A stretch of 64,000 nt of DNA, from positions 3,224,001 through 3,288,000 of the forward strand of contig NZ_CP133990.1 in the NCBI RefSeq assembly GCF_031582905.1. The letters are read 5' to 3'. Under the pieces are notes generated by a model that ran no database searches, was not told the DNA's origin, and worked only from the letters and a program-made list of their open reading frames with translations. The DNA comes from Pengzhenrongella sp031582905 (GTDB taxonomy: Bacteria; Actinomycetota; Actinomycetes; Actinomycetales; Cellulomonadaceae). Each line of letters begins with the position of its first letter. The first letter of the stretch is position 1. A program made the translations under genes and the position numbers. Positions 44,530-54,383 of this stretch are shown piece by piece.

Positions 44530-45368
44530 TCAGCCGACCCGGATGAAGGTCGGGTTGCTCTGCCAGATGGAGCGGACCTGGACCGACTTGCCCGGGCGGG
44601 GCGCGTCGATCTGCTTGCCGTCACCGAGGTAGATGCTGATGTGGCCCGGGGACCAGATGAGGTCACCGGCCTGGGCGTTGGCGCGCGACACGACCGTGCC
44701 CGCACCCTTCTGCGCACCCGACGTCCGCGGCAGGGAGATGCCCGCCTGGGCGAAGACGTAGGACGTGAACCCCGAGCAGTCGAACCCGGAGGGCGTCGTG
44801 CCGCCGGAGACGTACGGGACGCCGACGTAGCGCAGGGCGATCGACGCGATCGTGCTGCCGGCGGCCGACGCCGGTGCGCTGGCCGCAGCGGCCTCGACCG
44901 GCGCGGCCGGGGCCTCGGCAGCGGACGACGTCGCCGCACGCACCGGCTGCCGCGTGGTGGAGCGGGAGGCGGCCGCCGTGCTGCGGCGGGTCTCCCTCAC
45001 CTCCACGACGGGCGCGGGCGGCGGCGGGGGCGGCGGGTCCTTGACGACGGTGACGGCGGGGACGTCCAGCGTCCACTGCGCGTCAGCGGCGACGGTGACG
45101 ACGGGGGCCGTGGCGAGCGCCGCGCGAGCGGCAGCCGTCAGCGCCGAGGTGTCGACGGCCGGCAGGCTCGCCGACGCCGTCTCGGTCCCCGGCGCGGCGC
45201 CGGCCGGCGCGGCGATGGTCGAGACGACCAGACCCGCGGAGGCCGCGGCGACGGCGGTGCGACGGCCGACGACGGCGATCGAGCCGGTCGCGGCGTTCGC
45301 GAGGTCGGTCAGGGGGTAACCGGGCGGCGCGCAGCGCGATGCCGGGCGCGAGTGGTGCTCACGGACAC
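44530..45368 (-). CDS. NlpC/P60 family peptidoglycan endopeptidase (frameshifted near start)
   Basis: A secreted cell-wall hydrolase that cuts peptide stems. The signal-like N-terminus (SIAVVGRRTAVAAASAGLVV, then TIAAPAGA) leads into a Pro/Ala-rich linker. The catalytic domain follows: VGVPYVSGGTTPSGFDCSGF (catalytic Cys in DCSGF), AQAGDLIWSPGHISIYLGDG (catalytic His) and KQIDAPRPGK. GTG 45368 follows an AGGAGAGG box. The first 19 codons join the rest only if one C is added to the CCCC run at about 45317. A c-di-AMP riboswitch leader precedes it. It converges on the phosphodiester operon. Confidence 0.85.
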
Positions 45369-45385
45369 GTGTGCCTCTCCTGTAC

Positions 45386-45595
45386 GCCTACGAGGTCAGC
45401 TGTCGGGTTCGAGTAGGAGATGCACTCGGCCGGTCGGGCGTCTGGCGACGACCGCTCGGCTTCACCCCAAGGACGCCATCTCTGGCGCCCACGTGATCGG
45501 GTCCCCCGCCCCTGCCGGCGAGTCGTACGGAACCACGCGCGCCGGCAGGGTTAGGCGTGCCGCGCATGGGCTACCGCGGAGGAGGGTTCCGCGGA
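45386..45595 (-). ncRNA. ydaO/yuaA cyclic-di-AMP riboswitch
   Basis: On the minus strand the leader contains GCCGGCAGGGGCGGGGGACC, then CTTGGGGTGAAGCCGAG, and near the gene ACCCGACAGCTGACCTCGTA followed by GGC. These match the conserved blocks of actinobacterial ydaO riboswitches, which typically precede cell-wall hydrolase genes and turn them off when c-di-AMP is high. The 5' boundary is approximate. It lies 18 bp from the NlpC/P60 start. The remaining leader up to 45724 holds no gene. Confidence 0.85.
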
Positions 45596-45724
45596 GCAGG
45601 CCGAACGTACCCGAGCCCGACCCCGAATGTCACGCTTCGGTCACGGTCAGATCACCGTGAGCGGGTGAATCGTGACCAAGCCCACGTGGGCGGGCGAGCG
45701 GGCCGCCGGTCGAGCGCCCCTCGC

Positions 45725-46474
45725 TCAGAGCGCGACGACGTCGTCGGCCCCCGCGGTGACGCCGGTGTCCACCGCCACCGGGGCGGCCACGAAGATGTGC
45801 CGCGCGACCTCGTCCGGCAGGTCCAGGACGACGTCGGCCCCGGGGGCCCCGACCGTCACCACGTGGGTGCTCGCCTCGACCGTGATGGTCTGGCCCGGGC
45901 GCACACCCGCGCCGGCGAGCCGGGCGAGCAGCTCGACGTCCGTCTGCAGCGGCTCCCCGAGGCGCTCGACGACGGCCGTCGTCCGCTGCCCGTCGAGCGG
46001 GGCGACGCTGCGCAGCGGCAGCACCCCCTGGAGGAAGTGCTCGTCCGGACGCTCCTCCCCGAGCTCCCCCAGCCCCGGGATCGGGTTGCCGTACGGCGAG
46101 TGGTGCGGGTGGTCGAGCAGGTCGAGCAGCCGCTTCTCGACGCGGTCGCTCATGACGTGCTCCCACCGGCACGCCTCCTCGTGCACGAACTCCCAGTCCA
46201 GCCCGATGACGTCGGTGAGCAGCCGCTCCGCGAGACGGTGCTTGCGCATGACCCGCATCGCCTTGAGGTGGCCGTCGTCGGTGAGCTCGAGGTGACGGTC
46301 GCCGCTGACCACGACCAGTCCGTCACGCTCCATGCGGGCCACAGTCTGCGACACCGTCGGGCCGGAGTGCCCCAGCCGCTCGGCGATCCGGGCGCGCAGC
46401 GGGACGATCCCCTCCTCGGCGAGCTCGTAGATCGTGCGCAGGTACATCTCGGTGGTGTCGATCAGATCGCTCAC
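45725..46474 (-). CDS. DtxR/IdeR/MntR family metal-dependent regulator
   Basis: A 249-residue iron or manganese sensor. DNA-binding domain: TTEMYLRTIYELAEEGIVPL, AERLGHSGPTVSQTVARMER and DGLVVVSGDRHLELTDDG. The dimerisation and metal-binding domain reads HRLAERLLTDVIGLDWEFVH with EEACRWEHVMSD (the Glu-Cys-Glu-His set of IdeR). A C-terminal SH3-like FeoA domain (VRPGQTITVEASTHVVTVGA) follows. Length and motif order fit IdeR/DtxR. It is divergent from serC and presumably represses iron-uptake genes elsewhere. Confidence 0.92.
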   Translation of the reverse strand: MSDLIDTTEMYLRTIYELAEEGIVPLRARIAERLGHSGPTVSQTVARMERDGLVVVSGDRHLELTDDGHLKAMRVMRKHRLAERLLTDVIGLDWEFVHEEACRWEHVMSDRVEKRLLDLLDHPHHSPYGNPIPGLGELGEERPDEHFLQGVLPLRSVAPLDGQRTTAVVERLGEPLQTDVELLARLAGAGVRPGQTITVEASTHVVTVGAPGADVVLDLPDEVARHIFVAAPVAVDTGVTAGADDVVAL

Positions 46475-46583
46475 GTGCCGCCTCCAGGGTCCTTCACTCC
46501 GCTGGGTCCAGGCTACGGGAGGCGGCCCTCGGCCCGGGGCGGGCGGTTCGGCGCGCGCCCCGGCCAGCGCCTACGCTGCCCGG

Positions 46584-47715
46584 GTGCCCGCGGCCTCCGA
46601 GATCACCATCCCCGCCGACCTGCTCCCCGGGACGGCCGGTTCGGCTCCGGGCCCAGCAAGGTGCGCGCCGAGCAGGTCGCGGCCCTGGCCGCCGTCGGCG
46701 GGACGCTGCTGGGCACGTCGCACCGCCAGGCACCGGTCCGCCGGCTGGTGAGCCGGGTCCGCGAGGGGCTCGCCGACCTGTTCTCCCTGCCGGACGGCTA
46801 CGAGGTCGTGCTCGGCAACGGCGGCTCGACGGCGTTCTGGGACGTCGCCACGGTCAGCCTCGTCCGCCAGCGCGCCCAGCACGCCGCGTTCGGGGAGTTC
46901 GGCGCCAAGTTCGCCTCCGCCACCACGCGCGCGCCGTTCCTCACCGATTCCTCCGTGCGCACAGCCGCACCGGGCTCGGTGGCCCTGCCCGAGCCCGAGG
47001 ACGGCATCGACGTCTACGCCTGGCCGCACAACGAGACCTCGACCGGCGTCATGGCTCCGGTCCGGCGGGTCCCCGGCTCGCGCGAGCAGGGCGCGCTCGT
47101 CGTGGTCGACGCGACGTCGGCCGCGGGGGCCTCCCGGTCGACGTCGCCCAGACCGACGTCTACTACTTCGCCCCGCAGAAGAGCTTCGCGTCCGACGGCG
47201 GGCTGTGGCTGGCGCTGCTCTCGCCCGACGCCGTCGCGCGGGCCGAGGAGGTCGAGCGCAGCGGACGCTGGGTGCCGGAGTTCCTGTCGCTGACGACGGC
47301 GATCGCGAGCTCACGGCTGGACCAGACGCTCAACACCCCGGCCCTGGCGACCCTCGTGCTGCTCGCCGAGCAGGTCGACTGGCTGCTCGGCCACGGCGGG
47401 CTGGACTGGGCCACGCGGCGCACCGCCGAGTCGGCCGGGATCCTCTACGGCTGGGCGCAGGACCGGGACTGGGCGACGCCGTTCGTGCCCGACCCCGCCC
47501 TGCGCTCGCACGTCGTGGGCACCGTCGACCTGGCCGACGGCGTCGACGCCGCCGCGGTGTCGGCGGTCCTGCGGGCGCACGGCGTCGTCGACGTCGACCC
47601 CTACCGCAAGCTCGGCCGCAACCAGCTCCGGGTCGCCATGTTCCCTGCGGTGGACCCGGCCGACGTGCAGGCGCTGACCGCGTGCGTCGACCACGTCGTG
47701 GACCGGCTCGGCTGA
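46584..47715 (+). CDS. serC: phosphoserine transaminase (two frameshifts)
   Basis: A PLP enzyme of serine biosynthesis converting 3-phosphohydroxypyruvate to phosphoserine. It starts with ITIPADLLP; then, one frame over, DGRFGSGPSKVRAEQVAALA, GTSHRQAPVRRLVSRVREGL, VVLGNGGSTAFWDVATVSLV and WPHNETSTGVMAPVRRV. After a second shift comes DVYYFAPQKSFASDGGLWLA with the PLP Lys. The breaks at about 46634 and 47128 are each mended by one base (a C in CCCC, a G in GGGGG). The whole product of about 377 residues is the normal actinobacterial form. It is essential in most strains, so the breaks are almost certainly errors. Confidence 0.9.
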
Positions 47716-47751
47716 ACCCGTGCTGCCCCCGGCGCTGACCCCGGTGCTGCC

Positions 47752-49039
47752 GTGACCGCGGACCCGCTGCCGACGACGCCGGCCCACGCACCGCGGCGAC
47801 GCTTCGCGGCCCTCCCCGGCGCGCCATGAGCGCGACCGGCTCACGCTCTCGCTGGACACCTACTTCATCGCCTGGGGCTGGTTCCTCTACAGCTTCTCCC
47901 CCGCGATCCCGCTCATCGCCGCCGAGCAGAGGATCTCGGGGGCGCAGGCCGGCCTGCACGGCACCGCGATGGCCGTCGGGACGGTCGCGTCCGCGTTCCT
48001 CAGTGCCCGCCTCGTCGGGAGGCTGGGACGCCGCGGCGCACTGCTCGTCGCCGGCGGCGTGCTCGTCACCGGGATCGTCGTGCTGCTGCTCGGGCAGGTG
48101 ACGGCCCTGACCCTCACCGGGGCGCTCGTCACGGCGCTCGGCGGCACGCTCGCCGTCTCGGCCGCGCAGCCCGCGCTCGCCGTGCACCACGGCGAGGCCA
48201 GCGCCTCGGCGGTGTCCGAGGCCAACGGCATGGGGGCGCTGTTCGGGCTGGTCGCCCCGCTCGCGCTCGGGACGAGCGTCGCAGCCGGCTGGGGCTGGCG
48301 GCCCGCCGTCGCCATCGCGGTCGTCCTCATGGTCGTCGCGTGCGTGCTGGTGACCCGGCTGCCCGCGCGCGGGGCCCTCGGGCATCCCGAACCACCGCCG
48401 CCTCCTGCGGCCGACGCCGCGCCTCGCGCAGCGGCCGACGCCGCACCGCAGGCCGCCACCGAGCGGGTGCCGGCCACGCGGCGGTACTCCCGGGCGTACT
48501 GGCTGTTCTGGTGCGCGCTCATCGCGGCGGTCGCCATCGAGAACGCGACGACCTTCTGGGTGGCCGACCTGGTCGCGGAGCGGACCGGCGCCGGGCCGGG
48601 GATCGCGACCGGCGCCCTGGCCGGGCTGGTCGGCGGGATGGCGGTCATGCGGTTCGCGGTCGGCGCGCTGCTGCGCCGGTGGTCCGCCGAGACGCTGCTG
48701 GTCGCGGCGTTCGCGCTGTCCTCGCTGGGGTGGCTCACGACGTGGACGGCGACGTCGACGCCCGTCGCCCTCGCGGGCCTCCTCCTGGCCGGGCTCGGCT
48801 ACGGCGCGCAGTACCCGCTCGCGATCGCGCTCGTGCTCCGGGCGTCGAGCGGACGACCAGACCAGGCACAGGCCGGGTCGTCCCTCGGGGTCGGGCTCGC
48901 GATCGGTGCGGCGCCGTTCGCGCTCGGCGCGCTGGCGGACGCGGTCGGCACCCGCGCCGCCTTCGTCCTCGTCCCGGCCCTCATGGCCGTCGGAGCGACG
49001 ACGGTCCTGCTGGGCCGCCGGGCGGCGCGGCGCGGCTGA
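47752..49039 (+). CDS. MFS transporter (frameshift near start)
   Basis: A 12-helix major facilitator of about 425 residues. The body reads RLTLSLDTYFIAWGWFLYSF, SGAQAGLHGTAMAVGTVASA and RLVGRLGRRGALLVAGGVLV (motif A-like). After an Ala/Pro loop it continues YWLFWCALIAAVAIENATTF, GLVGGMAVMRFAVGALLRRW and GLLLAGLGYGAQYPLAIALV. The likely start GTG 47752 (TADPLPTTPAHAPRRR) is in a different frame, with a break near 47816. Unlike most breaks here this one is not fixed by adding a single base at one obvious run, so the start is uncertain. The substrate is unknown. Confidence 0.75.
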
Positions 49040-49130
49040 CCGCCGAGCCGCCCGGCGCGGCCGCACGGCACGCCTGCAGGGCACATCTGGCGCGGCGCCA
49101 CGACTGCGTGGTGCCTCCGAGACGACGACG

Positions 49131-49155
49131 GGCCGTGCGCGGTGTGCGCACGGCC
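49131..49155. terminator. hairpin between convergent genes
   Basis: A 10-bp perfect inverted repeat (GGCCGTGCGC at 49131-49140, GCGCACGGCC at 49146-49155) with a 5-nt loop, between the MFS gene end (49039) and the surface-protein gene end (49185). Confidence 0.75.
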
Positions 49156-49184
49156 CCGTCGAGTCGCCCCTCAGGGGCGCAGGA

Positions 49185-49727
49185 TCACTCGGTGGCGCCG
49201 GCCTGGCGGTTGCGGCGGGCCAGCATGACGGCGGCGGCCCCGCCGACGATCAGCGCGCCACCGCCCAGGGCGATCGGCAGGCCGGTCGCGCCCGTCTCGG
49301 CCAGCACACCCGACTCGGCGCGGTCGGTGGAGCGGCTCGGGGTCTCGGGCGCGGGCAGCACGCCGCTCTCCTCGCACGGGTAGTCGACCGTGACCGTGGT
49401 CGCCGGCGTCGTGGCGAAGACGAGGGTCGCGTCCGCGGTGTTCCCGGCCGGCCACGTCAGCGTGCCGGAGAGCGGCTGCCCCGGGAGGGCGGTGCCGTTC
49501 CACGTGAGGTCGACCGTCGAGCCGGTGGCGCCCTCGACCGAGTAGACGATCTCGGCGCTGCCGTCCGGGCACTCGGCCTCGGCGGCGACGCGGGACTGGC
49601 AGGTCTCGCCCGGGACGTAGCCGTCGCCCGGCTCGCACAGCGGCAGCGTGGCGGCGGACGCGGAGGTACCCGCAAACCCGCCGACGGCGAACATCGTGGC
49701 GGCGACAACGGTGAGTGCGCGGCGCAT
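49185..49727 (-). CDS. sortase-anchored surface protein (LAETG motif)
   Basis: A 180-residue secreted protein. The signal peptide (MRRALTVVAATMFAVGGFAG, then TSASA) precedes a small Cys-containing beta domain (PLCEPGDGYVPGETCQSRVA, EIVYSVEGATGSTVDLTWNG). The C-terminal sorting signal is LAETG, a hydrophobic helix (LPIALGGGALIVGGAAAVML) and a basic tail (ARRNRQ). LAxTG is favoured by class E sortases of high-GC actinobacteria. Four Cys suggest two disulfides. The binding partner is unknown. It is a single gene with a hairpin terminator. Confidence 0.85.
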   Translation of the reverse strand: MRRALTVVAATMFAVGGFAGTSASAATLPLCEPGDGYVPGETCQSRVAAEAECPDGSAEIVYSVEGATGSTVDLTWNGTALPGQPLSGTLTWPAGNTADATLVFATTPATTVTVDYPCEESGVLPAPETPSRSTDRAESGVLAETGATGLPIALGGGALIVGGAAAVMLARRNRQAGATE

Positions 49728-49849
49728 CAGGACCCCCAGGACAAGCAGAAACTTCGGACAAGTAGGACGAGTGTGGCACGACGCCGGCCTCGGTGCGTAC
49801 GGCACGCGGGTGAAACGCGGTGGGCCCGGCGCGCCCGGGCCGTCCCCCG

Positions 49850-51672
49850 TCAGGGGGCGGCGCACCCGCTCGGCGCGGCGCTCCGGCCCGGCGCCGTCGT
49901 CGTCGGCGTGCTCCACACCTCGACCTCGGCACCGCGCGCCGGGGCGGTGACGGTGAAGCGGTACGTGGCGGTCTGCCCGGCCGTCAGCGTCTCGGAGACG
50001 ATCTCGACGTCGCGGCCGGCGATCGTCGTCCCCGGTGCGCCGATGAAGTCCTCCCCGCGGCGGACCTGCGTGATGGCGCCGTCGACCGGTGAGTAGACCG
50101 AGACGCGCAGCCGGAGGGAGCCGACCTCGACCCCGTGCTGCCGTCCCCGACGACGTAGTACGGCAGGTCGTCGGCGTCGGCCGGCAGCGTCGAGGTCAGC
50201 GTGAGCGCGACGTCCATGGTCAGCTCGCCGCCGTCGCAGCGGGCGTTCTCGACGCTCACGTCGCTGCGCAGGAAGGTGTCGGTCTTCCACCCCGACGTGT
50301 TGTCGAGGAAGACGCCGACGGCGCCATCGTGACCGCCGGTGAGGAGCGCGCCGTCGATCGCGCTCCCCGTGATGAGTCCCTGCTCCTCGGGGTGGGTGGA
50401 CCAGACCGAGAGCCGCCGCTCGTCGGTGGCGCGCATCAGCGCGTCGATGAGGTCCGCCGGGTCACCGGCACCGGCGGCGAGCGCCTCGAACGTCGCCGAC
50501 GCCGCCGCGGCGAAGAAGGCGTCGGACTCCTGCGGGTCGGACTGCTCGGCGTACGCGTCGAGCAGCAGGGTCTGCACGAGGGTGTCGGGCGTGAGGACGT
50601 CGCCGTCGGGGTGGCGGACGTCGCCCGTGGCGTCCAGCACGTAGGCCAGCGCGACCGGGTCGACGAGCACGACGCCGTCCACGCTCTGCCCGGTCGCCTG
50701 GCGCCACATCTCCGCGGCGAGCTCTCCGACGCGCGGCGTCTCGGGCAGCATCACCGTGTTCTGGATGTACCGCCCGAGCTGGTCGGTCCCGATCGCGAGC
50801 TCGGGGTCGCTCAGGGGCAGCACGGGCTCCGACCAGCGCGGCAGGTCCCTCGTCGAGGCCTGGTCGGTCAGGGTGAGCCGGCCGTCGTCGGCCGTGACGA
50901 GCGCCATCGCGCCCACGATGCCGCCCTGCGTGCGCAGCTCGCCGGAGTTGAGGAACAGGGTGAGGTACTGGCGTGGGCCGTCGGCGCCGAGCATCGGCGG
51001 CAGGGCCGACGCGAGCCGGGACGCCGTGTCCAGCACCGACGTCGCGGTGGACAGGCCGCGCTGGAGCTCCACGACCGGACCGACCAGCGGGCCGTGCAGC
51101 GCCCCGGGGTCGAGCGCCCCCACGTCGCGCCCGACGCGCTCGGCGACCGCCGACGCGGACTGCAGCGCGGGGGCGGCGGCGACCAGCGGAGCGAGGTCCA
51201 CCCGACCGTCGACCGGCCGCAAGGACGACGGGTCGAGCGAGTCCGCGACCTCGGCGAGCGGGGTCAGGGCGCCGCTCGCGAGCCGGTCGACCCCCGCGGC
51301 CACGGTGCGCACCGCGGCCGCGTCGACCCCCACCAGCGGCAGCCGCTCCGCGATCCACCACGCCGGGCCGGACGTCGCCCGCTCGGCGCGGGCGGCGTCG
51401 CGCTGGATGCGGTCGGCGGCCGCGGGGAGCCCGCCCGTCCGGCCGGCGCGGACGTCGGCCTCGACCTGCCGGACGTCGTCGGCCACGGACCGCAGCGATG
51501 TCGCGGCCTCGAAGGCGCGCAGCCCGATCCACGCGGTGACCACGACCAGCGCGACCACGAGCGCGAGCAGGACGAGCACCACGAGCCGCCGTCGGGACCG
51601 TCGCGGGCGGTCGCCGACGGGCCGGCCCTCCGCGGACGCGGTCCCCGCCGTGCTGTCCGTCGCGCGCTCCAC
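49850..51672 (-). CDS. DUF4012 domain-containing membrane-anchored protein (frameshifted)
   Basis: A protein of about 606 residues: a basic N-terminus, one transmembrane helix (residues about 25-50, LVVLVLLALVVALVVVTAWI), a helical extracellular region and then DUF4012. The latter is recognisable from PRQYLTLFLNSGELRTQGGI, TLTDQASTRDLPRWSEPVLP and VDGVVLVDPVALAYVLDATG. DUF4012 proteins lie in exopolysaccharide loci, though the reaction is unknown. The frame changes near 50133; one G added to a GGGG run restores the last 94 or so residues (VEVGSLRLRVSVYSPVDGAI). GTG 51672 was chosen because upstream sequence is a repeat. Confidence 0.82.
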
Positions 51673-51741
51673 GCCGGAGAGCCTCGCACACGCGGCCGCT
51701 GCGTCAGCCGGCGTACGTCCGACGCCGGACGCACGCCGGGG

Positions 51742-51773
51742 CGTCGGGGCGTCGGGGCGTCGGGGCGTCGGGG
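51742..51773. repeat. 8-bp tandem repeat CGTCGGGG x4
   Basis: Four exact copies of CGTCGGGG in the 107-bp gap between the MFS stop (51780) and the DUF4012 start (51672). The perfect units suggest recent slippage. Confidence 0.85.
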
Positions 51774-51779
51774 CGAGCG

Positions 51780-53135
51780 TCAGGCGGCGCTGGAGGCGTC
51801 CCGCGCCTCCTGCGCGCCGAGCCGACGGGCGGTCTCGGCCCGGGCCTCGGTCTCCGACTGGTCCACGAGCGGGACGTCGAGGTAGGTCACCTCCAGGTGC
51901 GGGCGCTGCAGCAGGCGGTACCGGACCTGCAGGTGCCAGTGGCGGATCGCCCACACCGCCGCGCCGGACGCCACGAGCAGCGCGGAGACGGCGCCGATGC
52001 CGATCGCCCAGCGGGCCCCGAAGTGCTCGCCCACCCAGCCGACGATGGGCGAGCCGATCGGTGTCGCGCCGAGGAACACCATCATGTACAGCGCCATCAC
52101 CCGGCCGCGCATGGCCGGCTCGGTGCTCATCTGGATGGTGGAGTTGGCGGCCGTCATCATCGTCAGCGACGCGAGCCCGACCGGGATGCACGCGACCGCG
52201 TACGAGGGGTACGTGGGCATGAGGGCCATGACGCCGCTCGTGATGCCGAAGGCGAACGCCGAGCCGATGACGAGCCGGACGCGAGGTCGCTCGCGGCGGG
52301 CCGCGAGCAGGGCGCCGGTGAGCGAGCCGATCGCCAGGACCGACCCGAGGATCCCGTACTCGCTCGCGCCCTTGCCGAACTCGGTGCGGGCCATGAGCGC
52401 GCTGGTGAGCTGGAAGTTGAGCCCGAACGTCGACACCACGCCGACGACGACCATGATCACGACGATGTCGCTCCGGCCGCGCACGTAGGCCAGCCCGGCC
52501 CGGATCTGGCCCTTCTCGTGCCGCTTCGCGCGTGGCATGGGCTGCAGCTCGGACGACCGCATCTGGGTGAGCGCGAAGATCGTCGCGGCGAAGGACAGCC
52601 CGTTGACGATGAACACCCAACCGGTGCCGACCGCGGCGATCGCCAGGCCGGCGACGCCGGGACCGATGAGGCGAGCGGCGTTGAACGACGCGCTGTTGAG
52701 GCCCACGGCGTTCGACAGCTTCTCGGCCGGCACCATCTCGGCGACGAAGGTCTGGCGCACCGGGCCGTCGATGGCGGTGACCACGCCGAGCAGCCCGGCG
52801 AACACGTAGACGTGCCACAGCTCGGCATGGCCGGACAGCACCAGCGCGCCGAGCCCGAGGGCGAGCACCGCCTGCGCCGCCTGGGTCAGGCACAGCAGCA
52901 GACGGCGGTTCATGCGGTCGGCGAGCACCCCGGCGGGGACGGACAGGAACAGGACCGGCGCGAACTGCAGCGCGGTGACGACCCCGACGGCGACACCGGA
53001 CTCGTCCGTCAGCGTCGTGAGGACCAGCCAGTCCTGGGCGACGCGCTGCATCCAGGTGCCGATGTTGGCCACCAGGGCGCCGGCGAACCACAGGCGGTAG
53101 TTGAAGTACCGCAGCGAGGAGAAGGTGGGGCTCAT
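51780..53135 (-). CDS. MFS transporter (Bcr/enterobactin-exporter-like, MarR-linked)
   Basis: A 451-residue permease with about 12 helices. It starts SSLRYFNYRLWFAGALVANI, with GTWMQRVAQDWLVLTTLTD typical of the EntS/MFS_3 group, and GVLADRMNRRLLLCLTQAAQ as motif A. The second half includes EYGILGSVLAIGSLTGALLA. A soluble C-terminal tail of about 55 residues is present. ATG 53135 overlaps the stop of the MarR gene by 4 bp, making a regulator-exporter operon. An export role for a drug or siderophore is likely but the substrate is unknown. Confidence 0.88.
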   Translation of the reverse strand: MSPTFSSLRYFNYRLWFAGALVANIGTWMQRVAQDWLVLTTLTDESGVAVGVVTALQFAPVLFLSVPAGVLADRMNRRLLLCLTQAAQAVLALGLGALVLSGHAELWHVYVFAGLLGVVTAIDGPVRQTFVAEMVPAEKLSNAVGLNSASFNAARLIGPGVAGLAIAAVGTGWVFIVNGLSFAATIFALTQMRSSELQPMPRAKRHEKGQIRAGLAYVRGRSDIVVIMVVVGVVSTFGLNFQLTSALMARTEFGKGASEYGILGSVLAIGSLTGALLAARRERPRVRLVIGSAFAFGITSGVMALMPTYPSYAVACIPVGLASLTMMTAANSTIQMSTEPAMRGRVMALYMMVFLGATPIGSPIVGWVGEHFGARWAIGIGAVSALLVASGAAVWAIRHWHLQVRYRLLQRPHLEVTYLDVPLVDQSETEARAETARRLGAQEARDASSAA

Positions 53136-53629
53136 GCGGTCGCGACTCTCCGGAGGATCTCGGCGGCCTCGGCGAGCGTCGCGCGCTCGGCGGGGGTGAG
53201 CTCGGCCAGACGCTGGGACAGCCACGCGTCGCGGCGGCGGCGGGTCTCGCGGACCTCCCGCTCACCGGCCGCGGTGATCGTGACGACGACCTGGCGGCCG
53301 TCGGTCGGGTGCTCGGACCGGCCGACGAGGCCCGCCTCGACGAGGCGCGCCACGGTCCGCGTCATCGACGGCGGCTGGACGTGCTCCCGGTCGGCGAGCT
53401 CGCGGGGGGTCAGCGGACCCTGCTTGGACAGCGCGGCGAGCACCGAGTACTGGCCGTCGGTGATCTCCTCGCTGCTGCGCTCGAGGCGCAGGCGCCGCAC
53501 GGAGCGGATGAGCGCGACCCGCAGCTCGCCGGCGAGGGTCCCCGGACGGCACTGCGCCGCCGTGGCGCCGGCCGCGCCGGTGCCCGACGGCACCGTGGAC
53601 GTGCCGTCGGCTGAGGTGGTGGAGGGCAT
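53132..53629 (-). CDS. MarR family transcriptional regulator
   Basis: A 165-residue winged-helix repressor: ELRVALIRSVRRLRLERSSE, TDGQYSVLAALSKQGPLTPR, ELADREHVQPPSMTRTVARL (recognition helix), then VEAGLVGRSEHPTDGRQVVV for the wing. The open frame extends to 53716, but the upstream part overlaps a palindromic operator, so ATG 53629 (MPSTTSADGTS) is the better start. It is co-transcribed with the MFS exporter and probably autoregulates through the site at 53641. Such pairs respond to the exported ligand. Confidence 0.9.
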   Translation of the reverse strand: MPSTTSADGTSTVPSGTGAAGATAAQCRPGTLAGELRVALIRSVRRLRLERSSEEITDGQYSVLAALSKQGPLTPRELADREHVQPPSMTRTVARLVEAGLVGRSEHPTDGRQVVVTITAAGEREVRETRRRRDAWLSQRLAELTPAERATLAEAAEILRRVATA

Positions 53630-53640
53630 GTGCTTAGCGT

Positions 53641-53665
53641 AGGTCATTACCTTGGGTAACGACCT
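53641..53665. promoter_or_regulatory. MarR-type palindromic operator
   Basis: AGGTCATTACC-TTG-GGTAACGACCT, two 11-bp arms around a 3-bp centre with one mismatched pair. It lies 12 bp upstream of the MarR start. Size, symmetry and position are those of a MarR autoregulatory operator, and the VanZ gene diverges on the other side. Confidence 0.8.
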
Positions 53666-53742
53666 GGCGAGTGGGTGACCCGCCGCTGTGATCCCCCGCA
53701 CGGCCCCCACGGCCATCGGTCACCGGCCCGTACGCTCGTCGG

Positions 53743-54349
53743 GTGGACCAGGCCGACGCGCGCCCTGCGCCCGTCGCCGCTCACCCGCCGACGGGTGTCG
53801 AGCCGACCTCTCGACCGACGACTGCCGGATCGACGGTGCTCCCCGCACGGCTGGGCGGGCCGCGAAGGGCTTCTCCCGCCCCTGGCTGGCCGCGCTGGCG
53901 ATCTACACGCTGCTGATCGCGTTCGTCGTCGGCTGGCCCACCCCGGTGGACGCCCGTTTCAACGACCAGATCTACGCAGAGCTCCACCGCGTGCGCGCGG
54001 CCGGCTGGCCGGGCTGGTTCACCTACGACTTCCTCGAGCGAGCGGCGAACGTCGCGATGTTCGTGCCGCTCGGGTTCCTCATCACCCGCGTGACACGCCG
54101 CTGGTGGTGGGGGTGCTCATCCCGGCGGCGCTCTCCGGCACGGCCGAGCTCTCGCAGCTCGTGCTGCGCCCGGAGCGGTTCGCGACCTGGGTCGACGTCG
54201 CCACGAACACCTCCGGGGCCGCGTTCGGCGCGGCGCTCGCGGTGGTGGTCATGGCGATCACGGGGCGAGGTGGACCGAGGAGCCGAGCGTGGCGCCGTCG
54301 TCGGGCACGCAATCGGGGCCGCGGACGCGCGGAGAGGATCGCCCGGTGA
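53743..54349 (+). CDS. VanZ family membrane protein (two frameshifts)
   Basis: A small VanZ-like membrane protein with about four helices: GFSRPWLAALAIYTLLIAFV, DFLERAANVAMFVPLGFLIT (the conserved N-F-xP core), then after a break near 54103 GVLIPAALSGTAELSQLVLR with PERFATWVDVATNTSGAAFG. VanZ relatives can raise glycopeptide resistance, but the function of most is unknown. The likely start GTG 53743 (DQADARPAPVAAHPPTG) joins the body if one C is added to the CCCC run near 53835. The second break needs one G in a GGGGG run. The Arg-rich C-terminus is cytoplasmic. Confidence 0.78.
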
Positions 54350-54383
54350 ACCGGTGCCGGCGCCGAGTGGCCGGGACGTCGCC

